The notes: generated by a model from the sequence alone, not told the origin. DNA of 64,000 nucleotides from Candidatus Poribacteria bacterium (GCA_022827885.1 JAJEIP010000117.1:20173-84172), one strand, 5' to 3'; shown: positions 46,360 through 55,676, numbered from the stretch's first letter. Numbers and translations are program-made.

Positions 46360-47274
46360 ATGAAACTTGGATTTGTGAGTGCAATTTTGCCGGAGCAGAC
46401 ATTGGCAGAAGTTGTCCAGTTCGCGGCGGATACCGGCTATGATTGCGTTGAATTGATGTGTTGGCCCAAAGGAAAAGCCGAACGCCGTTACGCCGGTGTT
46501 ACGCATGTAGATGTAGCGGAACTTTCCGAACAGGAAGCCGATGAAATCCTGCAATGCGTCTCGGATGCTGGGATAACCATCAGTGGGTTAGGCTACTATC
46601 CCAACCCGCTAACACCCGATGAGGCGGAAGCCGCTATCTATAGCGAACACCTCAAAAAACTGATTCTGGCAGCGGAACGTCTGTCCGTAGACATCGTGAA
46701 TACTTTTATCGGTAGAGACCAGACCCGCACGATAGATGAGAATTGGCACCGCTTTAAAGAGGTATGGAAACCCTTAATCCAATTCGCCGCCGACCACGGT
46801 ATCCGCATCGGGATTGAGAATTGCCCGATGTTCTTCACCGAGGACGAATGGCCCGCCGGACAAAACCTCGCCTATTGCCCCGCGGTTTGGGAACGGATGT
46901 TTGAGGAGATTCCCGCCCCGAATTTCGGACTCAACTTCGATCCTTCACATTGTATCTGGCTTCAGATGGACTACCTGAAACCGCTCGTTACCTTTGCGGA
47001 TCGGATCTTCCACGTGCATGCGAAGGACGTTCGGTTAGACAGAGCGAAACTGGATGAGGTGGGTATCCTCGCAACGCCGTTGTCGTATCATACGCCGAAA
47101 CTACCGGGATTGGGTGATGTCGATTGGGGCAACTTCTTCTCCGTTTTGGGTGATACCGGTTACGAAGGCGCAGTCTGCGTTGAAGTAGAAGATCGAGCCT
47201 ACGAAGAGACCTTGGAAACGCGGGAGCGCGCCTTAAACCAAAGCCATATCTTCCTGAGACAGTTTATGGGATGA
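46360..47274 (+). CDS. Sugar phosphate isomerase/epimerase (xylose isomerase-like TIM barrel)
   Basis: 304 residues. [36 protein letters not shown] (metal Glu), [13 protein letters not shown] (Asp/His ligands), [11 protein letters not shown] (His) and [11 protein letters not shown] (last Glu) mark the AP-endonuclease-2/xylose-isomerase fold that isomerises ketoses or epimerises inosose. ATG 46360 with AGAGG upstream is preferred to TTG 46354. Divergent from the PhyH gene with separate promoters. Confidence 0.9.
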   Translation: MKLGFVSAILPEQTLAEVVQFAADTGYDCVELMCWPKGKAERRYAGVTHVDVAELSEQEADEILQCVSDAGITISGLGYYPNPLTPDEAEAAIYSEHLKKLILAAERLSVDIVNTFIGRDQTRTIDENWHRFKEVWKPLIQFAADHGIRIGIENCPMFFTEDEWPAGQNLAYCPAVWERMFEEIPAPNFGLNFDPSHCIWLQMDYLKPLVTFADRIFHVHAKDVRLDRAKLDEVGILATPLSYHTPKLPGLGDVDWGNFFSVLGDTGYEGAVCVEVEDRAYEETLETRERALNQSHIFLRQFMG

Positions 47275-47288
47275 GCCTAAAAGTAGTA

Positions 47289-47305
47289 GGCACGCGCCGC
47301 GTGCC
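47289..47305. repeat. GC-rich palindrome
   Basis: GGCACGCG C CGCGTGCC, with the same GTAGG flank seen next to the GGTGCGGTT hairpins, between the isomerase and the synthase gene. Confidence 0.55.
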
Positions 47306-47371
47306 GTAACAAGTTAAAGCCATACCTCATCCTTATGAAATTACCCGCTTACTTTTTGACCTTCTTTGATA

Positions 47372-48532
47372 ATGCATAATTACGATTGGCTGGACACAGA
47401 ACGCGCAACACTGGAGCAAGCCGGTTTACGCCGCCACCTCCGCACCGTCAGGAGTGCCCCAACAGGGACGATCAATCTGGATGGGCGCGATGTTGTATTG
47501 CTCGGTTCAAACAACTATCTGGGGTTAAGCACGCATCCCAAGGTGATCGCTGCCGCTGTCGAGGCGACGCACGCGTTTGGCACCGGGGCAAGCGGTTCAC
47601 GGCTCATCTCAGGGAATAGCGAACGCTACGCGAGTTTGGAAACCAATCTTGCGGAGACAAAAGGAACCGAGGCCGCACTCGTCTTCAGCTCCGGTTATGC
47701 TGCGAATACGAGTGTGATTCCCGTGCTTGCGGGGGACGGCGATCTCATCCTCAGCGATGCGCTGAACCATGCGAGCATCATAGACGGATGCCGTCTCAGT
47801 CGTGCCACCAAAGAAGTCTATCGACACTGCGATATGGAACACCTCAAACTTTTGTTGTCGGCATCTACTGCGTTTCGGCGGCGACTCATTGTGACAGACG
47901 GTGTTTTCAGCATGGACGGCGATATCGCGCCCCTACCTGATATTTGTAACCTCGCTGCAGCGCACGATGCAATGGTGTTGGTAGATGATGCGCACGGGTT
48001 TGGCGTCTTAGGGAAAAACGGAAGCGGGACCCTCGCGCATTTCGGATTGGAAGCGGAAAACATTATCCAGATGGGCACGCTCAGCAAGGCGGTTGGCGCG
48101 CTCGGTGGATATATCGCGGGGCGCCATGCCTTAATTGAGGTGCTCATCAACCGTGCACGTGGCTTTATCTTCACGACAGGACTTCCACCGGCGACGTTGG
48201 CTGCTGCAGATGTTGCCCTCGATGTTATCCGATCTGAACCCCAATTGCGGCAACGCCTATTCTCGCATGCAAAACGCCTCAAGACGGTGTTGATTGATTT
48301 GGGGTATACCCTATTGCCGAGCGAAACACAAATCCTACCCGTCGTATTGGGGAGTCCGCAACGGGCAACAAATGTGGCAGAAGCGCTACTCACAGCGGGG
48401 GTGTTCGCGCCAGCGATCCGTCCGCCGGCTGTGCCGACAGGAACGAGTCGATTAAGGCTGACCGTCGTGGCAACGCATACGGAAGCGGAGATCCAACGCG
48501 CGATTGAGGCATTTGCAGCAGTCCTTTCCTGA
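47372..48532 (+). CDS. Alpha-oxoamine synthase (8-amino-7-oxononanoate synthase / Gly C-acetyltransferase type)
   Basis: 386-residue fold-type I PLP enzyme. GSNNYLGLSTHPKV, GTGASGSRLISGN, SSGYAAN, VDDAHGFGVLG (PLP-ring Asp) and GTLSKAVGALGGYIAG (Schiff-base Lys) are all present. BioF makes the biotin precursor, whereas Kbl cleaves 2-amino-3-oxobutyrate; the sequence patterns fit BioF a little better but no biotin or threonine-catabolic genes adjoin. ATG 47372 was chosen over TTG 47366. No strong ribosome site is visible upstream. Confidence 0.9.
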   Translation: MHNYDWLDTERATLEQAGLRRHLRTVRSAPTGTINLDGRDVVLLGSNNYLGLSTHPKVIAAAVEATHAFGTGASGSRLISGNSERYASLETNLAETKGTEAALVFSSGYAANTSVIPVLAGDGDLILSDALNHASIIDGCRLSRATKEVYRHCDMEHLKLLLSASTAFRRRLIVTDGVFSMDGDIAPLPDICNLAAAHDAMVLVDDAHGFGVLGKNGSGTLAHFGLEAENIIQMGTLSKAVGALGGYIAGRHALIEVLINRARGFIFTTGLPPATLAAADVALDVIRSEPQLRQRLFSHAKRLKTVLIDLGYTLLPSETQILPVVLGSPQRATNVAEALLTAGVFAPAIRPPAVPTGTSRLRLTVVATHTEAEIQRAIEAFAAVLS

Positions 48533-48542
48533 ATTTCATCTC

Positions 48543-48571
48543 TTGAATTTTTTTTCTCTTCATGCTAAAAT
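48543..48571 (+). promoter_or_regulatory. Promoter for the cupin gene, extended -10
   Basis: TTGAAT (48543-48548), 17-base spacer, TAAAAT (48566-48571) preceded by TGC. A ribosome site AGAGGG follows before ATG 48606. Confidence 0.65.
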
Positions 48572-48605
48572 TAGGCAAATCTAAAGTAAAGAGGGTGAAT
48601 CAGAA

Positions 48606-49019
48606 ATGCCTGCGAAAGCACACATCATCGACTTTGAGAAACAGAACCCTATTGACCGGGGAACCGGCGTGAAAACCGTTCCGTTAGCCGGTAAATGGAT
48701 TGATTCCACATCACTCACCAACGGCGTGACAATGTTTGACCCAGGTGCAGCGATCGCACGCCACTACCACAACTGCGATGAATCCGTTACGATTCTCGAA
48801 GGCGAAGCCGCCTGCGAGGTTGATGGTGAAGTCTTTGCCATGAAAGCCTTTGACACGACATTCGTCCCGGCGGGTATCCCGCATCGGTTTTGGAATGAAA
48901 GCGATGCCCCCATGAAAATCCTATGGACCTATGCGTCTGTCAGCGTGACCCGCACCTTTACAGAGACAGGCGAAACCGTGGCGCATTTGTCCGCGGGGGA
49001 TCAGGCGGTTGTCAAATAA
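48606..49019 (+). CDS. Single-domain cupin protein
   Basis: 137 residues. MFDPGAAIARHYHNCDESVTILEGEA carries the two-His/Glu metal motif; VPAGIPHRFWNES carries the second His motif of the small beta-barrel. The cupin could be an isomerase, dioxygenase or sensor; no partner gives a specific role. AGAGGG precedes ATG 48606; the M20 peptidase gene follows 21 bases downstream. Confidence 0.88.
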   Translation: MPAKAHIIDFEKQNPIDRGTGVKTVPLAGKWIDSTSLTNGVTMFDPGAAIARHYHNCDESVTILEGEAACEVDGEVFAMKAFDTTFVPAGIPHRFWNESDAPMKILWTYASVSVTRTFTETGETVAHLSAGDQAVVK

Positions 49020-49040
49020 CAACGACTGAGGAGACCTAAA

Positions 49041-50279
49041 ATGTCCGTTCAAACCTACATTAAGGACAATCAAGCAGCGCTTTGCGCCTTGCTTCAGGAA
49101 CTCGTCAGGATTCCGACTGTCAACCCACCCGGCGAAAATTATGCCGAAATTGTTGGGCTACTGGACGCGAAGTGTCAGGCATTGGGGATGCAGACACAGA
49201 TCGCCGAGGTCCCCACAGCGCGTGCTGCGCAGGTTATCCCGAATGCCGAAAGCCATCCGCGACTGAATCTCATCGCGCGTTGGGATGTCGGGGCAGAGAA
49301 GACGGTCCATTTCAACGCACACTACGACGTGGTCCCCGTTGCAGGAGACTGGCGTTTCAATGACCCGTTCAGCGGCGAGATTGAGGGTGAATGGCTATAC
49401 GGACGTGGTGCCGACGATATGAAAGATGCCATTGCTGCCCTGCTGTTCGCAATTCAGTCTGTTCAAGAGACGGGTGTCAAACCGCAGTTTAACATTGAAT
49501 GCTCTTTCACCTGTGATGAGGAGACCGGCGGCGAGTTGGGCGCGGGGTATGTCGTTGAGGAAGGGTTGGTTCATGCGGATTACGTCGTCAATTGCGAAGG
49601 CGGTTCGGAGATGAACATCGGCAACGGGCATAACGGAGTCCTCTGGTTAGAGGTTGAAGTCCAAGGCAAAGCCGCGCACGGCGCACAGCCGAACAAAGGG
49701 ATAAACGCCTTTGAGAAGGCTGCTGAGCTCGTGGCAGCGTTACAACGGGTTAAGCGGAATTTGAGGGCACCGGAGCGTGCATTTAAACTCACGGATGGCA
49801 GTGATCGTTATCCGACAGTGAACATCGGTGGAACGTTCCGCGGCACCGATGGCGATAAAGTCAACACCGTTCCGGCGCGTGTCACGTTCTCTATTGACCG
49901 ACGGATTACACCCAATGAGGAACTCGAATTTGCCGAACTCGAATTGCGGGAGGCGATTTCTGGGGCCTGTCAATATTATCCCGATTTGGTCGCAGATGCG
50001 CGCGCCATCTTGCGTATTGAGCCGTGTTTGACGGATACCGACTCACCGATAGCGCAGGCATTCGCCGACGCAGTGCGCAGAGTGCGTTTCAATCAGCCGA
50101 GATTTAAGGGGACTACCGGATTTACAGACTTGCACTATTTCGTCAATACAGGCTTACCCGGCGTTGGCTACGGACCGAGTGGCGAGGGCGGGCACGCCAT
50201 AAATGAACGCGTGCATATTCCCGATCTCGTGCGGACCTCTGCTATCTATGCAACCTTCATGACACGTGCAGAACTGTGA
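49041..50279 (+). CDS. M20-family metallopeptidase (ArgE/DapE/ACY1 type)
   Basis: 412 residues. VHFNAHYDVVPVAGDW (metal His and bridging Asp), YGRGADDMKD (bridging Asp), CDEETGGELGAGY (catalytic Glu and metal Glu) and a C-terminal GEGGHAINERVHI (last His) are intact. The lid domain is present. Removes an acyl group or splits a small peptide; candidates are N-acetylornithine, succinyl-DAP or N-acyl amino acid. Gene starts at ATG 49041 after GAGGAGACC. The stop TGA overlaps the next ATG (50279). Confidence 0.92.
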   Translation: MSVQTYIKDNQAALCALLQELVRIPTVNPPGENYAEIVGLLDAKCQALGMQTQIAEVPTARAAQVIPNAESHPRLNLIARWDVGAEKTVHFNAHYDVVPVAGDWRFNDPFSGEIEGEWLYGRGADDMKDAIAALLFAIQSVQETGVKPQFNIECSFTCDEETGGELGAGYVVEEGLVHADYVVNCEGGSEMNIGNGHNGVLWLEVEVQGKAAHGAQPNKGINAFEKAAELVAALQRVKRNLRAPERAFKLTDGSDRYPTVNIGGTFRGTDGDKVNTVPARVTFSIDRRITPNEELEFAELELREAISGACQYYPDLVADARAILRIEPCLTDTDSPIAQAFADAVRRVRFNQPRFKGTTGFTDLHYFVNTGLPGVGYGPSGEGGHAINERVHIPDLVRTSAIYATFMTRAEL

Positions 50280-50587
50280 TGAACAAAAAATTTCAACGCC
50301 ACATTGAAGATTTTATCTGCGTGCAGTGTGGTGCTTCTGTTGAGGGGAACGGTTATACCAATCACTGCCCGGAGTGCCTCTGGAGCCGGCATGTTGACGT
50401 GAACCCCGGCGACCGAGCCGCGTCCTGTCTCGGCTTGATGAAGCCGGTAGGCTTTACGATAAAACATGGTGATTATATTCTGACGCACCGCTGCACAACG
50501 TGTGGTATAGAGAAAAAAAACAAAACATCAAAAGACGACAACTTTGAGGCGATCCTAAACCTACAGGGGGAATTAAACAATGTCTAA
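50279..50587 (+). CDS. RNHCP-domain zinc protein
   Basis: 102 residues. FICVQCGASVEGNGYTNHCPECLWSRHVD contains the two CxxC zinc pairs and RNHCP-like core; CTTCG supplies a third pair near the C-terminus. The family is small and uncharacterised, probably nucleic-acid or zinc binding. ATG 50279 overlaps the M20 stop by one base (GTG 50276 possible), and its own end overlaps the next start (50580) by eight bases, so three genes are translationally coupled. Confidence 0.88.
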   Translation: MNKKFQRHIEDFICVQCGASVEGNGYTNHCPECLWSRHVDVNPGDRAASCLGLMKPVGFTIKHGDYILTHRCTTCGIEKKNKTSKDDNFEAILNLQGELNNV

Positions 50588-51482
50588 AAAAGGAATCCTC
50601 GCAATTATAGCTATCTGTATTGCTGCTATCGCTGCCATCGTTCTGGCGGTGATGCTCTCTATGACTTCGGGAAAACTCGAATACGCGCAGCAAGAATTGG
50701 CTGCGACCAATGCCACCTTACAGAGAACGGAGACCGCAAAAGCCGATCTGGAGAAAAAGTTGACCGAAACCCAAGGCACGCTGGAAAAAACGCGTTCAGA
50801 ACTCAGCCAAACGCAGGAAATATTACAAAATGCCAGCGAAGCTACTCGGAAAATTGCCGCCGAACGGAACGCACTCCAACAGGACAAAAGCGCGCTTGAA
50901 CGCGAAAAGGAGAGTCTCCGCGCGAAACTGACCGAGATTGAATCGGAATTACAACGGATTCGGACGCAATCGCAACGTTCAATTGCGGCTATTCAAGAGA
51001 AATTTAAGGATACAGTTGGTGCGGTGTTAGATGACGCTGGACGGTTGAGGCTTGACGTTAAAGGGAAAATCTTGTTTGAGACAGGCAGCGCGATCCTAAG
51101 CACAGAGGGAAAGGCACTGCTTGATGCAATTGCTACGGAGGTCCTGCTAAATACGAATTATGCCGATTATGCCGTGCGGGTTGAAGGGCATACCGACAAT
51201 GCACCGATCGGGGGTTCCGAACTCCGAAACTGGAATCTCTCAGCCGAACGGGCGATCGCTGCCGTGAAGTATTTACAGGTGCATGCGGAGGTCGATGTCA
51301 AACGCTTGGCGGCGACAGGATACGCGTTCTATCAACCGATAGATACTGCCGACACACCCGAAGCGAAAGCCAAGAATCGGAGAATCGAAATTATACTCGT
51401 GCCACCTCAGGATTTCCTATCCGAACTACTGGCATCTCTCCAAAAGGTGATGGAATCTATTGAGACGAAGACGTCTCAGTAG
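50580..51482 (+). CDS. OmpA/MotB-family peptidoglycan-binding protein
   Basis: 300 residues. One N-terminal membrane helix (LAIIAICIAAIAAIVLAVML), a coiled coil of about 110 residues, then the OmpA-like domain (about 155-285): FETGSAILSTEGKALLD, VEGHTDNAPIGG, NWNLSAERAIAAVKYL and NRRIEIIL, which grips peptidoglycan. It anchors an inner-membrane protein to the cell wall; MotB is a relative but no motA lies nearby. ATG 50580 is inside the RNHCP gene. Confidence 0.92.
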   Translation: MSKKGILAIIAICIAAIAAIVLAVMLSMTSGKLEYAQQELAATNATLQRTETAKADLEKKLTETQGTLEKTRSELSQTQEILQNASEATRKIAAERNALQQDKSALEREKESLRAKLTEIESELQRIRTQSQRSIAAIQEKFKDTVGAVLDDAGRLRLDVKGKILFETGSAILSTEGKALLDAIATEVLLNTNYADYAVRVEGHTDNAPIGGSELRNWNLSAERAIAAVKYLQVHAEVDVKRLAATGYAFYQPIDTADTPEAKAKNRRIEIILVPPQDFLSELLASLQKVMESIETKTSQ

Positions 51483-51492
51483 TTTCTGCCTG

Positions 51493-52344
51493 CTATTTAG
51501 AACCCCGTGAAACCGCGCGTTTCGCTTCAATAGCGAGTTCTGTCGCGCGTTTAATCAACCCTCTCGTTTCATTGATCTGGTCGACCAGTCGCTCGTTTGT
51601 CCACGAAACAGCGGCGAGATACCGCAATTCGTCTGGGGTATTCAAGGTCTCGGCACCGAGCGCGACCTGAAGTCCGCTTGGCGTGATATACCGCATCCCG
51701 GCGTTCACACCTGCGCCATCGAATTCCAAGTTCATCGTGATATCGCCTCTCGCGAAAGCCGGTTGAAATTCTCTGCTCAGTCCAACAAACAGACCGATAG
51801 GGCTTTCTCCGAAAGCAAACCGCTGGGTGCCAACGCCGAGGTGTCCAGAGAACTGATGAATCCGTGGCAGATTAAAAGTCTTGCTGACGGCGAGAAACGC
51901 TGCGGGATTTTCGTTCTCTTCCGAATTCCCCGAAAAAAGTCTATCGCTGAGCGTCTCAACCCCTATCGCTACACTCGGAATCGTGCCAACCTCTTGTTCT
52001 TTTAAGAGTTGGACCTTCAGGGTCGCAGTCCAATCGATGAAAGATGCAGCGTCGTGTTCGTTCCATAGGTATTTTAACCCGACTCCGACCCGATCAAACA
52101 GTCCGAAGTTCAGACGAATCGCAATAGCGTTGCCAAAGGCGTTATTCTCCCCAATTGCGCGCAGGGTTTCAGAGGAATGCGGGAACGCGATATAGGTGCC
52201 TGCCCCCAATATCCCGTGTTTCAGCACATTCCCCGTTGGGATGTCCACCAATCCGCTTTCTGTAAATATTTCACCGCTGGCTGGCTGTGGGATCATGATA
52301 AGGGCAAGAAGGAACAGGAGGAATAAGATTTGGTATTTAACCAT
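51493..52344 (-). CDS. YjbH-like outer-membrane beta-barrel protein
   Basis: 283 residues. Signal peptide about 1-24 (LLFLLALIMIPQPASG). IFTESGLVDIPTGNVL then alternating strands (NAIAIRLNFGLFDRVGVGLKYL, GLQVALGAETL) suggest a small outer-membrane barrel; the C-terminal 40 residues are helical and charged. The opening resembles YjbH exopolysaccharide-associated proteins. It starts nine bases after rpiA on the same strand and is probably in the same transcript. Confidence 0.75.
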   Translation of the reverse strand: MVKYQILFLLFLLALIMIPQPASGEIFTESGLVDIPTGNVLKHGILGAGTYIAFPHSSETLRAIGENNAFGNAIAIRLNFGLFDRVGVGLKYLWNEHDAASFIDWTATLKVQLLKEQEVGTIPSVAIGVETLSDRLFSGNSEENENPAAFLAVSKTFNLPRIHQFSGHLGVGTQRFAFGESPIGLFVGLSREFQPAFARGDITMNLEFDGAGVNAGMRYITPSGLQVALGAETLNTPDELRYLAAVSWTNERLVDQINETRGLIKRATELAIEAKRAVSRGSK

Positions 52345-52353
52345 TGGTGTTAT

Positions 52354-53043
52354 CTATCCCATGTACCGGATACCGGAAGGCGTGCCGATAATGATTTTGT
52401 CGGCGCGATTCACAAAGATCCCATTCTCCACAACACCCGGAATATTGTTCAGTTGCAACTCAACCGCTTCAGGCGCAGGGATCCCATCAAAGTGGCAATC
52501 AAGGATATAGTTTCCGTTGTCAGTCATAAGAGGATGTTGGTTTCCATCCTGATCAGGCGCGAGGCGTAACGTTGATTTTCCACAAATCCGATTGACTTCG
52601 GTTTGTGTCGCTTCCCACCCGAATCGCACAATTTCGACAGGCAGCGGAAAGGTCGTGCCGAGGACACGCGATACTTTGCTTTCATCCACAACAATCAATA
52701 TCTCTTTCGATGCGTTGGCGATAATTTTTTCTCTCACGAGGGCCGCGCCGCCACCTTTGATGAGGTTAAGGTCTTTGTCTACCTCATCGGCACCGTCAAT
52801 CGTCAGATCGAGACTCGGATGTGAAGCGAGCGTCGTGAGGGGTATCTGTTGTGCTGTCGCAATTTTTTCAGTGCCTGCGGAGGTCGGAATCCCGATAATA
52901 TCGAGCCCTTCCCGTACCATCGCACCCAGTTTCAGGAGGGCATAGTAAACGGTGGAACCCGTCCCCAATCCCACAACCATGCCCGATCGGACACGCTCTG
53001 TCGCTTTTTCTGCAGCAATTTTTTTCTGATTTTCTGTGTTCAT
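52354..53043 (-). CDS. rpiA: Ribose-5-phosphate isomerase A
   Basis: Interconverts ribose 5-phosphate and ribulose 5-phosphate in the pentose phosphate pathway. VGLGTGSTVYYALLKLG (phosphate-binding), TIDGADEVDKDLNLIKGGGAALVREKI (catalytic region with Asp and Glu) and the downstream VPVEI-like segment are present; 229 residues, normal length. Starts at ATG 53043 only about eight bases after a promoter -10, so the mRNA should have almost no leader. The outer-membrane barrel gene follows. Confidence 0.96.
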   Translation of the reverse strand: MNTENQKKIAAEKATERVRSGMVVGLGTGSTVYYALLKLGAMVREGLDIIGIPTSAGTEKIATAQQIPLTTLASHPSLDLTIDGADEVDKDLNLIKGGGAALVREKIIANASKEILIVVDESKVSRVLGTTFPLPVEIVRFGWEATQTEVNRICGKSTLRLAPDQDGNQHPLMTDNGNYILDCHFDGIPAPEAVELQLNNIPGVVENGIFVNRADKIIIGTPSGIRYMG

Positions 53044-53051
53044 GATACATA

Positions 53052-53080
53052 AGTTTACCAGAAAATCGCCTCGAAATCAA
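53052..53080 (-). promoter_or_regulatory. rpiA promoter, near-leaderless
   Basis: Minus strand TTGATT (53080-53075), 17-base spacer, TAAACT (53057-53052); ATG begins at 53043, eight bases later, with no Shine-Dalgarno in between. Confidence 0.65.
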
Positions 53081-53146
53081 GCGATAATCCGAAATCCAGT
53101 AGGAGGGATCGCCGAATCCGAACCTTGACCTCCGGCAGCGAATGAT

Positions 53147-53175
53147 TTGACTTATTTCGCTGATTTTGGTAAAAT
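53147..53175 (+). promoter_or_regulatory. Promoter of the aspartoacylase-like gene, near-leaderless
   Basis: TTGACT (53147-53152), 17-base spacer, TAAAAT (53170-53175). The ATG is at 53183, seven bases beyond the -10. Confidence 0.7.
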
Positions 53176-53182
53176 AACCGTT

Positions 53183-54169
53183 ATGAGGAATAAAATTCGC
53201 CATGGTCAACTGGTCGTTGGACAATTAGTCGCCGAACCTGGAACCCGAACAGAAGGACATATCAAGGTCGGCAGTATGCCCGATGGAACGGCTGTCCGCT
53301 TGCCTGTTGTGCTAATCAACGGGAGGTACCCCGGCAAAACACTTTACATTCAAGCGATTAGTGACGGTGATGAACTCAACGGAATCGCCGTTATTCACAG
53401 CGTGCTCTCTACGATCACACCAGAGCAGTTATATGGGAAGATTATCGCTGTCCCCCTCGTCAATTTTCATGCGTTTCACACGAAACAGGCGCTCAACCCT
53501 GTAGACAACCGTAAAATGAACCGCTGTTTTCCCGGGAGGCGCGACGGAACATCGAGCGAACGGACGGCATATCATCTTTTTCGGCGCGCCATCCAGCAAG
53601 CCGATTACTGTCTCGATCTGCATCAAGGCGGGGTGCACCCGATGATCGACGAAGTCCGCGTGCGTGTGGACGAGAAACACGCGCTTCACGGTGCCTGCCT
53701 TGAACTCGCACGCGTTTTCGGCATAGGACATATTCTCAATCAGAAGGGACCCCCAGGACAACTCGCGCAAGCGGCACCAGAGGTTGGCATTCCAACAATT
53801 GATCCTGAATTAGGAGGCACCCACGGATGGGATGCAGAGAGCATCGAAAAGGGCGTGCGCGGCGTGCGCAATGTTTTACAATATTATAAATTCATTGCCG
53901 GCGCACCACAGATTCCTGACCGACAGATCGTTGTGAAAAAGTTTGTACCCGTTCTCAGCAATGAAGGCGGATTCGTCTATTACAAGGCGGAATTGTATGA
54001 TCGACTTGCGATGTATCAACCTATAGCAGACATCTGCGATGTGTTTGGTAAGGTCCGGGAGTCTATCCGTGCACCAGTCGATGGTGTTTTCTGGGCAAAA
54101 CCGGTCTATCCAATGGTCGCCAGCGGTGGCATCATCGGCAAAATCGGCACACCGGTCGAATATCTCTAA
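53183..54169 (+). CDS. Succinylglutamate desuccinylase / aspartoacylase-like zinc hydrolase
   Basis: 328 residues. The fold is that of AspA/AstE-type carboxypeptidase-like zinc enzymes that cut N-acyl bonds. The expected first zinc motif xHGDE reads ISDGDELNG (about residues 57-65), with Asp where His is usual; LDLHQGGVH keeps the downstream His and ELGGTHGWD supplies a catalytic Glu-like segment. Activity may be altered or use Asp as ligand. ATG 53183 is chosen for the leaderless promoter and the following MRNKIRHGQL; an earlier TTG frame at 53147 is the promoter itself. Confidence 0.82.
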   Translation: MRNKIRHGQLVVGQLVAEPGTRTEGHIKVGSMPDGTAVRLPVVLINGRYPGKTLYIQAISDGDELNGIAVIHSVLSTITPEQLYGKIIAVPLVNFHAFHTKQALNPVDNRKMNRCFPGRRDGTSSERTAYHLFRRAIQQADYCLDLHQGGVHPMIDEVRVRVDEKHALHGACLELARVFGIGHILNQKGPPGQLAQAAPEVGIPTIDPELGGTHGWDAESIEKGVRGVRNVLQYYKFIAGAPQIPDRQIVVKKFVPVLSNEGGFVYYKAELYDRLAMYQPIADICDVFGKVRESIRAPVDGVFWAKPVYPMVASGGIIGKIGTPVEYL

Positions 54170-54193
54170 TTTTTAATTTTACCTTGTGGGTAA
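54170..54193 (-). repeat. Inverted copy of the leader box after a stop codon
   Basis: TTTTAATTTTACCTTGTGGGT is the reverse complement of an ACCCACAAGGTAAAATTAAAA box and begins right after the TAA of the aspartoacylase-like gene. A similar inverted copy is at 59273-59294. Confidence 0.6.
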
Positions 54194-54335
54194 ACGACGT
54201 GGATTAGGACGCTGACCTGTCATTCTCAAGCGTTGAAGAAACACCCCAGCAAAAACCCCTTCGCTTCGCTTACCGGCTTGGTTTTCGTTTTCATTTTTCT
54301 TCCGTGGATCCATCGTTTTATGAGGAGTGCATAGT

Positions 54336-55643
54336 TTGTATAAACAAAATCGCGAAGCCTTTATTGAAAAGATGGGACGTGGCGGGGTCGCTATCTTCGC
54401 CAGTACACCCCCGGCAATCTGGAATCACGACACCGAGTATAATTATCGTCCGGATCCGAATTTTTATTACCTTACGGGGTTTGAAGAACCGGAGTCAATT
54501 TGTGTCATCGCGCCTGATCATCCGAAACATCAATATATCCTGTTCGTACGTCCCAAAGATAAACAGGCGGAAATCTGGAACGGTAAGCGGGTTGGCGTTA
54601 AGAACGCTCGTAAACACTACGGGGCAGATAAAGCCTATCCGATAGAGAAATTCAGTAAAAAAATCGGGAAATACCTACAGGGTGCCGAACGGCTTTACTA
54701 TACGCTCGGCGCCAATCCGGATGTTGACGGTGAAATTCTTGCCCGTTTCACGCAGTCTGTCAAGTCACGCATCCGATCGGGCAAGGGGTTTGATACGCTT
54801 GTCGATCCGAGTCCTATTCTCAGCGAGCTGCGGTTAATCAAGAATGATACCGAATTGCAGCGGACCCGATTGGCGACGGAGATTACCGTAGCCGGACACG
54901 TCGCCGCGATGAAAGCGGTGCGTCCGGGGTTGTATGAATACGAGTTGGAAGCACTCGTCGAATCCACGTTCCGTATGAACGGTGCAAACGGTGTCGCCTT
55001 TCCCACTATCGTTGCGAGTGGCGGAAACGCGACAACGCTCCACTATACAACGAATGACTGCCGGATTGAAGACGAAACCCTCGTCCTCATTGACGCAGGA
55101 GCGGAATACGGTCACTATTCTGGCGATGTGACCCGGACCTTCCCCGCGAACGGCACCTTCACTGAAGCGCAGCGAGAGATTTATCAGATTGTTCTTGACG
55201 CACACGTTGCCATTATTGATTCTATCCGTCCGGGGGTTCCCATTGACGAACCGCACCAAAAGTCGATTGAGTTGTTGACGGAAGGCATGCTCAGCCTCGG
55301 TCTCCTCAAGGGGAAAGCGAAGAAATTGATAAAGAAAGAGGCATACCGACAGTTTTACATGTACCGGATCGGACACATGCTCGGTTTAGATGTCCACGAT
55401 GTCAATTGCGTCCACGACTCCAACGGTGATTCTAAAACCTTCCAACCCGGCATGGTGATGACAATTGAGCCGGGGCTCTACGTCGCTGACGATACAAAGG
55501 ATGTCCCACCGGCGTATCTCGGCATCGGTGTCCGCATAGAGGACGATATCCTCATCACAGAGGACGGGTGTGAAGTACTGACGGACGGTGTCCCGAAAGA
55601 GATTGAGGAAGTTGAAGCACTTGTCCAAGCGAGAAAGTGGTAG
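54336..55643 (+). CDS. Aminopeptidase P (Xaa-Pro aminopeptidase)
   Basis: 435-residue creatinase/aminopeptidase-fold enzyme that removes N-terminal residues before Pro. Metal ligands lie in LIDAGAEYGHYSGDVTRTF (two Asp), GHMLGLDVHD (His), MTIEPGLYV (Glu) and GVRIEDDILI (Glu). The N-terminal domain (about 1-170) is of the AMP_N type. Start is TTG 54336 with GGAG eight bases upstream; GTG 54327 is too close to that site. No membrane segment. Confidence 0.92.
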   Translation: MYKQNREAFIEKMGRGGVAIFASTPPAIWNHDTEYNYRPDPNFYYLTGFEEPESICVIAPDHPKHQYILFVRPKDKQAEIWNGKRVGVKNARKHYGADKAYPIEKFSKKIGKYLQGAERLYYTLGANPDVDGEILARFTQSVKSRIRSGKGFDTLVDPSPILSELRLIKNDTELQRTRLATEITVAGHVAAMKAVRPGLYEYELEALVESTFRMNGANGVAFPTIVASGGNATTLHYTTNDCRIEDETLVLIDAGAEYGHYSGDVTRTFPANGTFTEAQREIYQIVLDAHVAIIDSIRPGVPIDEPHQKSIELLTEGMLSLGLLKGKAKKLIKKEAYRQFYMYRIGHMLGLDVHDVNCVHDSNGDSKTFQPGMVMTIEPGLYVADDTKDVPPAYLGIGVRIEDDILITEDGCEVLTDGVPKEIEEVEALVQARKW

Positions 55644-55676
55644 ACTCACTTCGCAGCGTTCTCAACGGATTTTCGA

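Noticed and set aside
47345..47373. Leaderless promoter before the alpha-oxoamine synthase
   Set aside because: GATAAT overlaps the start codon but no -35 box is found at the right distance.
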